64,000 nucleotides of DNA from Aporrectodea caliginosa (taxonomy: Eukaryota > Annelida > Clitellata > Crassiclitellata > Lumbricidae), in contig JACEVL010006447.1 in the NCBI GenBank assembly GCA_020284085.1, positions 1,797,245 through 1,861,244 on the forward strand, written 5' to 3'. The translations under genes were made by a program, and so were the position numbers. How positions within the stretch are numbered: position 1 is the stretch's first letter; each line of letters begins with the position of its first letter. Shown piece by piece: positions 25,020 to 36,009 of the stretch. The notes beneath the pieces were generated by a model. That model worked only from the letters and a program-made list of their open reading frames with translations, was not told the origin of the DNA and searched no databases.

Positions 25020-25810
25020 ATTAATAATATAAACGCACAGAAATCTCTGCGCCTGCCTGCCTGACTATGTCTGTGCATGATGTTACGCTATTTGCCTGTT
25101 AAGCTGTTTCGCCATGGACAATATGGCTTACGTCATTCTACGTCGTCATAGCAACGCGAGATAATGCACAGGACGACATGCGGATCCTTCTTCGTGTCTA
25201 TAAGGGAATGGGGAGGGAAGGAAGGGAGGGGAAGGAAGGGAGGGAGGGAGGAGGGGAGAGGGAGGGAGGGAGGGAGGGAAAGGAGGGAGGGAGGGAGGGA
25301 GAAGGAGGGATGGAGGGGAAGGGAGGGAGGGAGGTACGGACAGCCGGGAGGGACGGCAGAGAAGTAAGAGGGAGGAGAGGAGAGGGAGGGGAGAGGGAGT
25401 GACTGACATTTTCATTACCCTCGGACGGACGGAGGGAAAGAGGGAGGGAGGGGAATGAGGAGGGAAGGAGGAGGGAAAGGGAAGGAGGGACGAAGGGAGG
25501 GACGGAGGGAAGGGAGGAGGTACGGACGGCCGGGAGGGACGGCAGAGAAGTAAGAGGAGGGAGAGAGGGACTTACCCTCGGACGGAGGGAGGGAGGGAGG
25601 GAGCAGACACGCACGATCGCCGTGAGAGACGTGGGGAGGGAGGGACGGGAGAAGGAAGGGACGGGAGGAAGTAAGGGAGGGAGGAACGGACGGACGGACG
25701 GAGGTAGGGAGGGGAGAGGGAGAAGACTTATGTCAATCATAGCACGAGAAGACGCATCTCTTGACATTTTCAAATTGTTTTTAACCGTCTTAGGACGGGC
25801 CAACATCTAG
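25020..25810 (+). mobile_element. Helitron-like element, copy 1 (carries GGGA minisatellite)
   Basis: The 3' end is typical of Helitrons. The hairpin CCGTC-TTAG-GACGG at 25785-25798 is followed eight bases later by CTAG (25807-25810), and the next host base is T. A 30-bp block at 25020-25049 (ATTAATAATATAAACGCACA then GAAATCTCTG) is shared, two bases different, with 28901-28930 and probably marks the 5' end. No Rep/helicase frame is present, so it is non-autonomous. The interior is mostly the GGGA array. Confidence 0.68.
25204..25735. repeat. GGGA-rich minisatellite
   Basis: Imperfect GGGA/GGAGGGA units, with a longer repeat of about 190 bp visible: GGTACGGACNGCCGGGAGGG followed by ACGGCAGAGAAGTAAGAGG occurs near 25333 and 25519. 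Strand asymmetry is extreme (almost no C). Long frames across it are composition artefacts. Confidence 0.9.
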
Positions 25811-26248
25811 TAAATTATAATCTAACAAGATATATATCCTACATCACCGAGCGTACTGTTTTGTAAGCACATGACTATATGGTATCTGGAAGCATTGTGC
25901 CTTCTCAGGTGCCATCCATGCGTGGATAATATAACTTTAGTCCAGAAGTAAATGTGTTTACCATATATATACGAGTATATGTATACTCATAAAACTGAAC
26001 GCATGCAAACAAAGACCAAGCAGAGTAGGCTTTTCTGAAAACCTTCGTCGGACGCATTTTTACATCACAGTCTCAATAGGCCAATAATTATTAGAAAGGT
26101 CGTCGGCTGTAGGGCCACAGTGCTTTTGTCACACTCATTTGGTCAGAAATAATAAATTATTTGGGTGCCTAAGCTCAGGTGTGGCTATATTCAAACGTGA
26201 AAAGTGAAGTCTTGTAGGACATCAAGTAGTGCTACATAAAGGCTAAAG

Positions 26249-26645
26249 CAGGAGTGGGCAACATACTGCCTGAGGGCCCGATCCGTCCCCTCTGGGGACC
26301 TTTGAACCGGTCCTTGACATGTCTTTTATATTAGCATTGTACCTGTCACTTCGGAACCTTTTATCCGTTTTATTTATTTTTAAAATTGAATTAACCTAAA
26401 ATATATTTTGTTTTTGTTGGTGTAGTGTAGGATTGTAAGTATTAAAATAGTTAGGTTTTAATCATACAAATTACCTTTATTTACTCTTACGGTTATTTTG
26501 CAATGTTTAGTTTGAATAAAGTTAACAATGTCTCATTTTCTGGGGCAAATGAATCTGCAAAAATTAACCTGCTGTTAGCATACGGACTCGAGTCTTCCTT
26601 AAAATCTTAGGGCGGCTCTCTGTTCAAAGAAGTTGCCTATGCTTG
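26249..26645. mobile_element. Charlie-like non-autonomous hAT element (397 bp)
   Basis: It starts CAGGAGTGGGCAACATACTG, a form common to Charlie-type hATs, followed by GGGCCCGATCCG. It ends AAGTTGCCTATGCTTG. The flanks GGCTAAAG (26241-26248) and GGTTAAAG (26646-26653) match at 7 of 8. No coding sequence. Confidence 0.82.
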
Positions 26646-26653
26646 GGTTAAAG

Positions 26654-27922
26654 CCACAGTAAAAGTAGATCATAAGAAATCCGCCGCCAAAAGGGGTCGT
26701 CGTCGGTCGTACAAAAGAGCGCATTGCTGGTCATTACAGTTGCAACTCGTTCAGCGAAAGAAAGCACAACCTATAGATTACTTGGTTCCTTTCAAAATTT
26801 CTGGAATCTGGATACGTCATGCCCTTCACCCAGTCTGAAAACTCTGCCACTGTATCATCTATGGAAATAGACGATTAATTGCACATAATTGCTAATGACA
26901 CGAATTTACCAGAGATATTTATTAAATACAGCCAACAGGTTTATTATTTATAATTATTTGCTTGCATGAAATTGGTATTGCCTTGCCTATAAGCCATATA
27001 TGTAGGTCTACGCCTGACCTATATTAAATTTTAGCCTATTGTGGCCAGTGTGCAGTACTTTCAGTTCAAAGGTTGATATTTAATTATGGTTATCACCTAT
27101 CAAAAACCAAACCTTTAAATTGTCACTGGTTAGACTTGTCGCGTGAAAATCGAAAAATGAAGATAATGTCTTTGCCGCTCATGCAAGGTGCCTTGCGATA
27201 AGGGCAAAACCACCAATGTTACACATGAGCTGATGACTTTATACTGCCGTTGATACTACATATAGATTGCATTTGCTTGGTATGACTGCGGTGCATACTT
27301 TACTTGTAATCAGTAAGCCATGGCGCTTCTAGACGGCAGATTGCTTATAGCCTACATTTGCATTAAACGTCCGGATCCAGTTTTCGAATCCAGTTGTGCA
27401 ATCGACAATAATTGGCTGTGAAGCCCAGTGAGCAAAGTTCATCGGTTTGCTGTTATTTTGTTCGTCTATCAGCTGACATATTCCAGGTCCACTTAGGAAT
27501 GATGTTGATAGAGATGAGTACTCAATATTAAATAAGCGTATCCGTCTTACTGTATATAGCGTTTCTTACATAACCCTACGCTAACTTACTTGTAACAGTA
27601 GACCTACAATACACTAAAATATAATACAGTGCAATATAACCTAGGCCTATATTCAATCTGTTCACCACACATAAGGTATCAGCTTGACCTCCCCGGATTC
27701 TAACCTGGCACCGAAACGGACCAAACAACCTGGCTAGGTTCCTATATTGAAGACTTGATTTGGCTATTGAGGGAGGACTTGATTTGATATAGCGCCGGTG
27801 TTAAGGTGGTCTCACTAACGTGGCTTTTGTGCGGAGCTAAGAAATTTCGGAGATATACATTCAGTTCAAATGCCCTAGATAATTACCAATGAAACTCTTA
27901 CCTTTGATGAGTAACTCATCTT

Positions 27923-27924
<2 letters not shown>
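26654..27924. other. Non-coding stretch
   Basis: AT-rich, with no recognised gene or repeat except scattered TAGGCCTA words. Confidence 0.4.

Positions 27925-27991
<67 letters not shown>
27925..27991. repeat. (AT)n microsatellite
   Basis: About 33 AT units with one interrupting A at 27961 and an ATACATATATG end. Confidence 0.95.
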
Positions 27992-27993
<2 letters not shown>

Positions 27994-28615
27994 TGACCAG
28001 TAGCTTTACGTGATGACTCGCGAGGATGCTATAAAAGTGCGACTTGATCAACATGTGCCAATTGATTGAATATTAATATACATATGGGATTTTATGCTAC
28101 TACTATGACATATACTACATATATAACGCAACGCATTGATAGACGTGATTGCATATGTATGTATGTATATGTCTGTATGAAATGAATGTTTGTTCACACG
28201 TGGTCATTTGTTGCACAGAGGAAGTCGACTATCGAACGGATGCAAATATTGTTTCGGATTGGAGCGTATACCTGCATGCATGCATGCATGCGTGACACAC
28301 ATTAGAGTAACACCTGTTCATCCTGGCGGCCAACGGTTCAATAAAAGCATTAGATCGAAGCACAGATGACTGAATGGTTTGATCCGTATGTCCACCTTTG
28401 CCTGCCTCTCCCTTTCGACGTCTATCTCTCCGCTCCACGTCACCTGTAGGCCTATAGGCTATAGTCATGCTTTAGATTAGATATCGTTCTCCTCATATAC
28501 AGTTCCTTTAGAAGTTTTAACAACAGTTACTTTAGAAACCATTGGACAAAGCACATGTATGTTTATATACATATGCACATTCTACAAAAAGTTGTTGTAG
28601 GCCATATGTATGTAA

Positions 28616-28618
<3 letters not shown>

Positions 28619-28648
<30 letters not shown>

Positions 28649-28705
28649 TGTATGTATGTATGTATGTATGTATGTATGTATGTATGTATGTATGTATGTA
28701 TGTAT
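28619..28705. repeat. (GTAT)n microsatellite
   Basis: About 21 perfect TATG/GTAT units. A short frame across it reads repeating YVCM, an artefact. Confidence 0.95.
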
Positions 28706-28900
28706 AATATTATATGTATGTATTATATGTAGGCTTATGTATTATCCATCTCGGCTAAAGATATAACCATACTCCAGAAACGCTGTCGTTTATCATGTCT
28801 ACGACGTTTTGACGCGTCTCCACAGGCCACGTTGTATACACGTCAGATGACTTGTAGAAAGTGCATTTGCCATGCCAATTGGGATGTGGAAATTGATCAA

Positions 28901-29677
28901 ATTAATATTATAAACGAACAGAAATCTCTGTCCGTCGTGTTACGCGAAGCCGCCGCGCAGTGGCCAACCACACACGCAGCGGACGCACCGTGGCCGACCA
29001 CACGCGCAGCGGACGCACAGTGGCCAACCACACACGCAGCGGACGCACAGTGGCCGACCACACACGCAGCGGACGCACCGTGGCCAACCACACACGCAGC
29101 GGACGCACAGTGGCCGACCACACACGCAGCGGACGCACCGTGGCCAACCACACACGCAGCGGACGCACAGTGGCCGACCACACACGCAGCGGACGCACAG
29201 TGGCCAACCACACACGCAGCGGACGCACAGTGGCCAACCACACACCACGCAGCGGACGCACAGTGGCCAACCACACACCACGCAGCGGACGCACAGTGGC
29301 CAACCACACACCACGCAGCGGACGCACAGTGGCCAACCACACACCACGCAGCGGACGCACAGTGGCCAACCACACACCACGCAGCGGACGCACAGTGGCC
29401 AACCACACACCACGCAGCGGACGCACAGTGGCCAACCACACACCACGCAGCGGACGCACAGTGGCCAACCACACACGCAGCGGACGCACAGTGGCCAACA
29501 ACCGGACACGCGCAAGGGAGGGGAAGGAAAAGGTGCGGGTGTGCGGGAGGGGAAGGGTAGGGGTGGTTGGGAGAGAATGGGTTGGGAGGGGAAGAGGAGG
29601 CGAGGCAAGAGGGCTGCTTTTCAGCGAAAACCACATTTAAACATTATTCAGACGTCCTAGGACGGGCAAACATCTAG
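28901..29677 (+). mobile_element. Helitron-like element, copy 2 (carries 30/33-bp minisatellite)
   Basis: It shares the 5' block at 28901-28930 with copy 1. It ends with the palindrome CGTCCTAGGACG (29653-29664), nine bases and CTAG (29674-29677), followed by T. Between them lie a cargo minisatellite and a G-rich tail (29515-29605). Copy 1 has the same frame but a different cargo, which is how non-autonomous Helitron-like elements often differ. No transposase gene. Confidence 0.68.
28954..29500. repeat. Minisatellite, 30-bp units switching to 33-bp units
   Basis: The unit is CAGTGGCCAACCACACACGC then AGCGGACGCA. The first nine or so units are 30 bp and partly alternate AACC/GACC and CAG/CCG variants, implying a 60-bp higher-order unit. 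From about 29220, seven units carry an extra CAC (33 bp). The last reverts to 30 bp. Both lengths are multiples of three, so long artefactual frames are open on both strands (for example repeating WPTTHAADAQ). Confidence 0.95.
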
Positions 29678-30467
29678 TTTATAAATATTGTCGGTTTAAT
29701 ATTTGCCTCACACGCTTTGAATCGCTTTTTGATTATTTCTAACTTAGCCTATTCGTCGCCATTCTGCTACCCCTACGTAGGCCTACTCGACGACAGAACT
29801 TGGGTTCGAGTAGTTTGTGTAACTGACGTTTAACTGATGACACTCATCTTGTCCATGCCGTCACAGTCCTCTGCGCCAATTGATCCCATCCTGACTTTCT
29901 TCCTTCGTGCCTTCATCGATGAGTTTCTACCTTTCTTGGTGCGGCTCTGTAATGCGTGCGTCGCTGACGGAGGAAGTCCTGCTAGCCACCCAGAAACGTT
30001 CCATCGTATGGTCATCACTACAGAGGCCGGGAATGGACCCTGATAACATATTGACAGCTACATGCCCATTTCAAATCAAAGTTCCTTTCAAAAGTGATTG
30101 AGAAAATTTGTAGATCAGCATATGTCGCGCTAATCTGGAAGCGTCTGACATCATAGCGAAGCTGCAGTCTGAATTTAAAAAGGCCCATTCAAAGGAAACG
30201 GTTCTTTTGCGGCTGCTCTCCAACTTCTATGACGCCCTCGTGTCAGAACGTGTGACGCTGCTCGCTTTTCTCGACGTGAACGCGGCGTTCGATACGGTCG
30301 ACCATGATATAACAGTGGCACACGCCAAGATATCATATATGCTGTACATTCTTTATAGGCCTACGTCAGGTATTTGGGCCTTGTTCAAGTTCTATATGGG
30401 CTTGCATCAGCTAGAGCATAATTTTATTATGCTGACGATGTGCAGGCCTACACTCGCTGTTCCTCTG

Positions 30468-30624
30468 CAGTGGAGGCGCCAGGATTTCAGGTTTGGGTGG
30501 CTAAAGCTCCAAGCCCTTCCCTTTTGTCCCCTCTTCCCTGTGATTGGCAGTGATTTCCCACTTTTTGAGGGGGCTGAGCCGCAGTTAGGGGGCTAAGCCC
30601 CCTATCCCCCTGGCGCCGCCACTG
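30468..30624. mobile_element. 157-bp hAT-type MITE, family B copy 1
   Basis: The ends are CAGTGGAGGCGCC and GGCGCCGCCACTG. TTCCTCTG flanks both sides (30460-30467, 30625-30632). Excision restores YTRCSSDCVVAARMC in the LINE reverse transcriptase. The copy at 32331-32487 has the same length and lies in the opposite orientation. Confidence 0.95.
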
Positions 30625-31411
30625 TTCCTCTGACTGTGTTGTGGCTGCTCGGATGTGCCGAGCAATGGATGCTCTCTCCGTTTGGCTAGCAGTGTCTAAC
30701 CGTCTGCTTCTTAACACTTGTAAGACCCAATCTATCTGGCTGGGTGGTGGTAGACGGTCGGCGGGCGTTGACCGGTGCTTGGTCGCTGAAGCCTTCTCAC
30801 ATATTACTTTCCTGGATTAGGTCCAGGACTTGGGGATCATTCTGGACCAAGAGCTTCGTTTTTCTTTGCACATAAATCAGTTTACCAGTATAGCTGCTAT
30901 TATCAGCTTCACCAGTTACGAGTTATTTCTCGCTACTTGTCTTACGACGTTGCAAGCTCCAGCCACCCATAATACCTGCTTATGTTACCAGCAGATTGGA
31001 CCAGAGCTGCTCGATCCTGGTGGGTTTTGCTTCTTGCTCTACCTGCCCGCCTACGTTCTGCTGCTCGTCTTATTAGGCGCATCCCGAAATATTCTTCTGT
31101 CTCAACTTATATGCGTGACACGCTGCACTGGCTTCCAGTCACGCAGCGTTTCTCCTATAGGCTATAGGATATCTGCGCTGGTCTGGCGGTGCCTTCTTGG
31201 TAGCGCCCCGGCCTACCTGTGTGAGCTCTGTCTGTCGTCAGGTCTCAGATACAGCCGGCCGTCAAGCCCTTCGCTCTACTGCCAGTGGCGAACTTCTGGT
31301 TCCTCGCGCTGTAGTACTTCAACTATAGGCTGTGTCGCGCATTCTCGATTGTTGGCCCTCGACTTGGAATGAACTTCTGCTGGAGATACACCTACTGCCT
31401 AGAAACAATGC

Positions 31412-31461
31412 GAACATTGACGGTCAACGTATTATGTTGGGCCACTTAAATGCTTCGTAAT
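31412..31461. repeat. ~50-bp repeat shared with 23816-23868
   Basis: Lies inside the 3' part of LINE copy 2, just after WNELLLEIHLLPRNN-like sequence. Its presence elsewhere suggests a mobile or recombined fragment. Confidence 0.7.
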
Positions 31462-31595
31462 ACATACATACATAGGCCTACATATATGTCTTAAAAGTTT
31501 CTCAAGTCTTTAGCTACTTGTATTGTCGTGGTTGGTCTGGGAGCCTCTGGGTAGGTCCCTTGAAGGGCCGCTCTACAAATTCTTGAAACGAATGA

Positions 31596-31701
31596 ATGAA
31601 TGAATATGGATTCGTGGGCCTGTCGCTGGAATGGCTTCGATCGGTTTTGAATGAGCGGACAATGATGGTAATAATGGGTTCAGATTGCTCACTGGCACCA
31701 G
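31596..31701 (+). pseudogene. LINE reverse transcriptase fragment (motif A-B interval)
   Basis: Reads YGFVGLSLEWLRSVLNERT then VIMGSDCSLAP, the stretch between RT motifs A and B in CR1/L2-like LINEs. It is cut at 31701 by an element starting CAGTGATGTTGTC. The next RT piece in order (GVPQGSVIG) is at 38083, so 6.4 kb of insertions may separate parts of one LINE. Confidence 0.7.
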
Positions 31702-31990
31702 TGATGTTGTCGAGTCCATCTAAGCCGAGTCCGAGTCAGGTCCGAGTCCGCCTAAGCCGAGTCGAGTCCGAGTCCGACTCACAAAAGATCGAGTCCAAGT
31801 CCGAGTCCGAGTCCTTCAACACCAAAATACTCTGAAAAACGTAATTTAACGATAGAAAATAACAGCGCATGTTTGCTGAAAGATTATTACTTTTTTTGCC
31901 CCGAGGTAAACATGATCCCTCAGGGACTTCAAGATTAATTAAACTGTTCAAAGTCTCGAACGGTTAGAACTCACCGAGCTCGGGCAAAAG
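31702..31990. mobile_element. hAT-type element with GAGTCC array (right end not found)
   Basis: It starts CAGTGATGTTGTCGAGTCC and continues with about 15 GAGTCC/GAGTC words to 31822. It then has a segment matching 55745-55800 (ACCAAAATACTCTGAAAAAC against GTCAAAATACACTGCAAAAT). It is thus a relative of 55660-56472. The right end is lost or lies in later insertions; the end coordinate is approximate. Confidence 0.6.
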
Positions 31991-32040
31991 GCTGGCAAAG
32001 GTACCGCAGATTGCAACAGCGTTAAAGCGTTGTGTGGCTA

Positions 32041-32041
<1 letters not shown>

Positions 32042-32088
<47 letters not shown>
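32042..32088. repeat. (ATT)n microsatellite
   Basis: About 15 ATT units. Confidence 0.95.
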
Positions 32089-32089
<1 letters not shown>

Positions 32090-32330
32090 AAACTATCATT
32101 TATAACGCGCCTAAACAAAAAGAATCTTGCACAAAAGCGCGAAACAGGAAAGTCTAATCATAATACGGTAAATCTTAAGCAAATAGTCTTAAGGTTATTT
32201 TTAAAGATTGATAATGTAATGTAGCCTAATGTAATTTGTCCGCTACAATTTTGGCTTCAGGACCTCAGTCATAATTTTAATTAAAAGAATAATTGAAGAA
32301 AAACTTATTTCTAAACAGTGAGATTAGACT

Positions 32331-32487
32331 CAGTGGCGGTGTCAGAGGGGATAGGGGGGCTTAGCCCCCCGTAACTGCGGCTCAGCCCACAAAAGAGGGA
32401 AATCACTGCAAATTAAAGGGAGGAGGGGACAAAAGAGAAGGGCTTGGAGCTGTAGCCCCCCAACCTGAAATCCTGGCGCCGCCACTG
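32331..32487. mobile_element. 157-bp hAT-type MITE, family B copy 2
   Basis: The ends are CAGTGGCGG and CCGCCACTG. ATTAGACT is duplicated exactly (32323-32330, 32488-32495). It is the inverted-orientation relative of 30468-30624; both carry GGGGGCTTAGCCCCC-like internal sequence. Confidence 0.95.
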
Positions 32488-32661
32488 ATTAGACTAAGGT
32501 ATTTTAATACTGCTTTATTGCGTACACATCTATATCTAGGTAGCCTACATGCTACGGCTCCTGAGGTTCATGCGCAGAGGGCTGCAAAATCGTTTAATGT
32601 CCGATTAATTACCATTCGGCTGGCTAAGTTGCACGAATGGGATATTCCGCTAGGTCCAGAA

Positions 32662-33065
32662 CAGGGCTGTCAAAGGCTTGGTTTTTTGTTTTTTGTTTTT
32701 TTTTGTTTAAAAAAAACAATAAAACAAAAAACCTCAGATTTTGGTTTTTTGGTTTTTTATAAATTTCAAAATTATAAATGCCAAAAATGTCGTCTCTTCA
32801 ACTCTCTTCGCAATTGTTGTATGTTCTTTGTTAACTTCGTTTTATGACATTCTACGGCTCTACTGTTCTCGTTAATTTCATTTATAGGCTATGCGTCTGA
32901 TTAATTTGAACGGTATTATGCCATTTTATGAGTTTTATGATCTGAAATAAGTTAGGAAAATCTCAAAAGCAAAAAGGCAAAAACAAAAAACAAAAAACCA
33001 AATAAAACCAAAAACCCAAAAAAACAACTTTTCATTTTGAAAAAGTTTGGTTTTTTGCACCTCTG
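32662..33065. mobile_element. hAT-type element rich in GGTTTTTTG/CAAAAAACC repeats
   Basis: It starts CAGGGCTGTCAAAGG and ends TTTTTTGCACCTCTG. The flanks GTCCAGAA and GGTCAGAA match at 6 of 8. Terminal thirds are GTTTTTTG-type arrays on opposite strands, able to pair. The right half (32876-33065) recurs in reverse at 62626-62805. Confidence 0.66.
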
Positions 33066-33239
33066 GGTCAGAAGCGCTAGAAACGGGTCAACTCTTCCTT
33101 CGACGGGCGACGGCCCTAGCTGATCATGGTGTGTAATATGAGCCACCATTTTAAAGATGGAATTGCAATGCTTCCGTGCCGCAGACTAATATTAAAACAG
33201 TAAAAAACGATTTCCTAAGATTAAACTTACTAGGATAAC

Positions 33240-33514
33240 CAAGGCCGTAGCCAGGATTTTGTTTCGGGGGTGTTTACTCGTTCTTGAACAAGCCGACAAG
33301 CAACCAAGTCAACCGTCTATAAGGGGTTTGGAGGAGTGCTGTGAGCTCTCAAAGCACTGTAGAGCTGCATCATCTAAGTTCACATGAGTGCTCTTAGTTC
33401 TTACACCGTAGCCTATATGTTAGTAAAATAATTATAATGCAATATTGATATTATACATTATTTAATTTCGGGGGGTGTTTAAACACCCAAAACACCCCCC
33501 TAAATACGGCCTTG
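33240..33514. mobile_element. hAT-type MITE (275 bp)
   Basis: The ends are CAAGGCCGTAGCC and ATACGGCCTTG. AGGATAAC is perfectly duplicated at 33232-33239 and 33515-33522. Internal arms GGGGGTGTTTA and TAAACACCC also pair. No coding sequence. Confidence 0.9.
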
Positions 33515-33657
33515 AGGATAACCATTAAGAAACAATTTGGCCTATGCCTAATGTAAACAACACTGAGAACCGGTTACATGGAAAAAATAGCCATAACGGC
33601 CTATTTCTACTGTCTCATTCCATAAAGATAGGGCCCATATTACACATTCGATCACAG

Positions 33658-34107
33658 GACCATATGTGACGCCAGGGGTCAAAACCCGTCGCTTGTCGCT
33701 TCCTAGATACTGAGCTAGAAGCTGAAATAGGCGAGAGGGGTCAACAATGTAGAATATTCTTCAATTCAGCAGTTGCCTGCGAATTTGCCATAACTTGCAA
33801 AGTAATAATCCGATTTTGATGCCGTTTGTTTTATTCCAAACAGAATAGAGCCCTTTATTACACAGCAAAATTGCAGAATAATCAAGTAATGGTTGCTGAG
33901 GACTTTAATGACATGAATATTCCGAAACTTTTTATTCGATTTTTTCACTCTATACCAATGAAAGAATCAAACGCATATAACTTCAGTTAGAAAAAAGATA
34001 TTTTCATTCTGTAAAAAGTATTTTGAAGCAGATTAATTATAGTATATGACTAAATAAAAAGGTCAGAAACCGACATGTGACGGGTTTTGACCCCGTCACA
34101 TAGGCCT
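33658..34107. mobile_element. Terminal-inverted-repeat element with probable TA duplication
   Basis: The left TATGTGACGCCAGGGGTCAA and right TTGACCCCGTCACATA are inverted apart from a 3-bp difference. The inward sequence AAACCCGTC(G/A)C(T/A)TGTCG pairs too. Boundaries at TA suggest a mariner-like target site. A partial copy lies at 2862-2960. No transposase seen. Confidence 0.65.
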
Positions 34108-35329
34108 ATTACAAAAATGGTGTGCTTCGGGGAAATCTGTTATAGCGTGATCGACGAATGTATTATAGATCAACAAAGTTGTGTTTTTATATAATAAAGA
34201 AATTGTCTATCTTCTGAAACATCAGGGCATACCATAGATGAAATCCTAAACTATATAACACTTGTTGAAGTTCAACAAGTCTTATAAGCAACATGTATCA
34301 AAACATAAACATTGATGCTTTTCGGGCAGAAGTTATTAGTAAAGGCACACATCCAGAACAGGAAGTTGAAATCAGTATACGCGCGGATGGTTTCCCACTG
34401 TAAGAGCTCTCCGCAGACATGATAGGTGGGAAATACAGTCGAGGCCCATATTACAAGCCTTTCCCATAGGCTTATCACAGGGTCTATAGTTTTGAATGAA
34501 AAGCCTGAACACAATTTCACATAAGGTATAGGCCTACAGTGAATCATAATTTGCGTTTCAAGGAGGCTTTATTCGATCACTGAAGGTCGGCATTTGAATT
34601 AGGCCTACTAGACAATTCTTGTAGGTAGGCTACTATAGCAACATAATCTCTTTGACATTGGAAGAAATGAGACAACGCGTGCCTTCAACTTACCAACTTA
34701 CTTTTCGAACCAACAAAAATACTGATGACGTAAATTTGATAAAGCCATCATCTTGCGATAGTTGTTCTGATGACGTCATCTTTCGACCGATCGTTTGGCG
34801 CCTTGGAAACGAGTCGATCAAGCTTCATTTCGAAAATCGACGTGGAGGTCTGGAGGAGGAGGCCATGCAGGCGAAGAGCTAATGGCAAACATTTCGAGGA
34901 AAAAAATATCGAAATTCGTCAATCAGGAGAAGTAGAAAGATGAAACTCGGCGAAAGAACTGTATCATTTTATGACACAAATTAAAAATCGAAAGATTGAC
35001 ACGACATGTAGGCCTATCTTTGAACAGAAGATCATCCAAAAATTGTTATCAGAACAAAATTTATTCGAAATTCGACGAAAAACTGCTCCTTTTGAAGACA
35101 CAAATCGACCAATAATCCGCACGACATTATTACTTCGAACAGAAAATCGTCTCAATACTCATCGATCACAAAGACGCGGAAATCGAAGTTAAACGTAAGA
35201 ATTGTTCAACTGGAAGACGCAAATAGTCTACTGTCTATAATTTATCATACATATATATTATGTATACATATGTAAGCTTATGTAATATGTATGTATGTAG
35301 GCCTATGTATGTACGTATGAGCACTTGTT
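34108..35329. other. Non-coding stretch
   Basis: Includes two short open frames (34652-34882, 34971-35192) with a shared phrase style (AATCGACNNAAA), but no recognisable domain. I see no splice or promoter context that would make them genes. Confidence 0.35.
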
Positions 35330-35522
35330 TTAGCGCCCCTTCAAGATTTCTACTAAGAGGCGCTCCCGACTACAGCGCGGACACTACACTGAATCGGAGT
35401 TTCACGCCGAAGCGCATGAGCAATTGCGAGTGAAGGGTCCTACGCGGCGGCTTGAGGTGGATTCGAACCCGCAACCCTCCGGCGGCAAGGCACCGAACAT
35501 ACCTCTACACCACCGCGCCCCA
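35330..35522 (-). mobile_element. tRNA-derived SINE with LINE-like 3' tail
   Basis: On the minus strand it starts GGGGCGCGGTGGTGTAGAGG (A-box-like GGTGGTGTAGAGG) at about 35520. It has a B box GGGTTCGAATCC at 35459-35470. The tRNA-like part resembles a Gly-type tRNA. The tail AAATCTTGAAGGGGCGCTAA resembles the CTTGAAGAGGCGCTATATAA end of the LINEs here, so it probably borrowed their machinery. Confidence 0.78.
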
Positions 35523-35536
35523 TTATATATAGGCCT

Positions 35537-35966
<430 letters not shown>

Positions 35967-36009
35967 TAAAACCGGTAAAGTTATAGTTAAAGGATCCTGG
36001 CATTTAGGT

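Larger units (their letters stand above)
29830..31595 (+). mobile_element. CR1/L2-like LINE copy 2, RT to 3' end, with internal deletions
   Basis: It begins in the pre-RT region (PIDPILTFFLRAFIDEFLPF). RT motif A region follows near 30250 (LLAFLDVNAAFDTVDHDI), a gap, then YADDVQAYTRCSS near 30430. After a hAT comes CVVAARMCRAMDALSVW and LGIILDQELRFSLHIN (30833). LHWLPVTQRF is near 31125, and the tail GAAGGGCCGCTCTACAAATT plus GAAT repeats ends at about 31595. Several frameshifts and the missing segment between motifs A and C make it inactive. It is similar in order to the LINE at 12.4-18.0 kb. Confidence 0.85.

Noticed and set aside
25146..25806. Pro/Ser/Leu-rich proteins on the minus strand
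   Set aside because: Translation of a GGGA minisatellite; composition artefact.
28897..29634. Long open frames of 220-245 residues on both strands
   Set aside because: They come from a tandem array with 30/33-bp units; every frame stays open because unit lengths are multiples of three. No gene context.
34652..35192. Two short frames as host exons
   Set aside because: No domain, no consistent splice phase and no link to a neighbouring gene.
35395..35522. Functional tRNA gene on the minus strand
   Set aside because: A and B boxes are present but the cloverleaf is imperfect and the sequence runs on into a SINE body and LINE-like tail.
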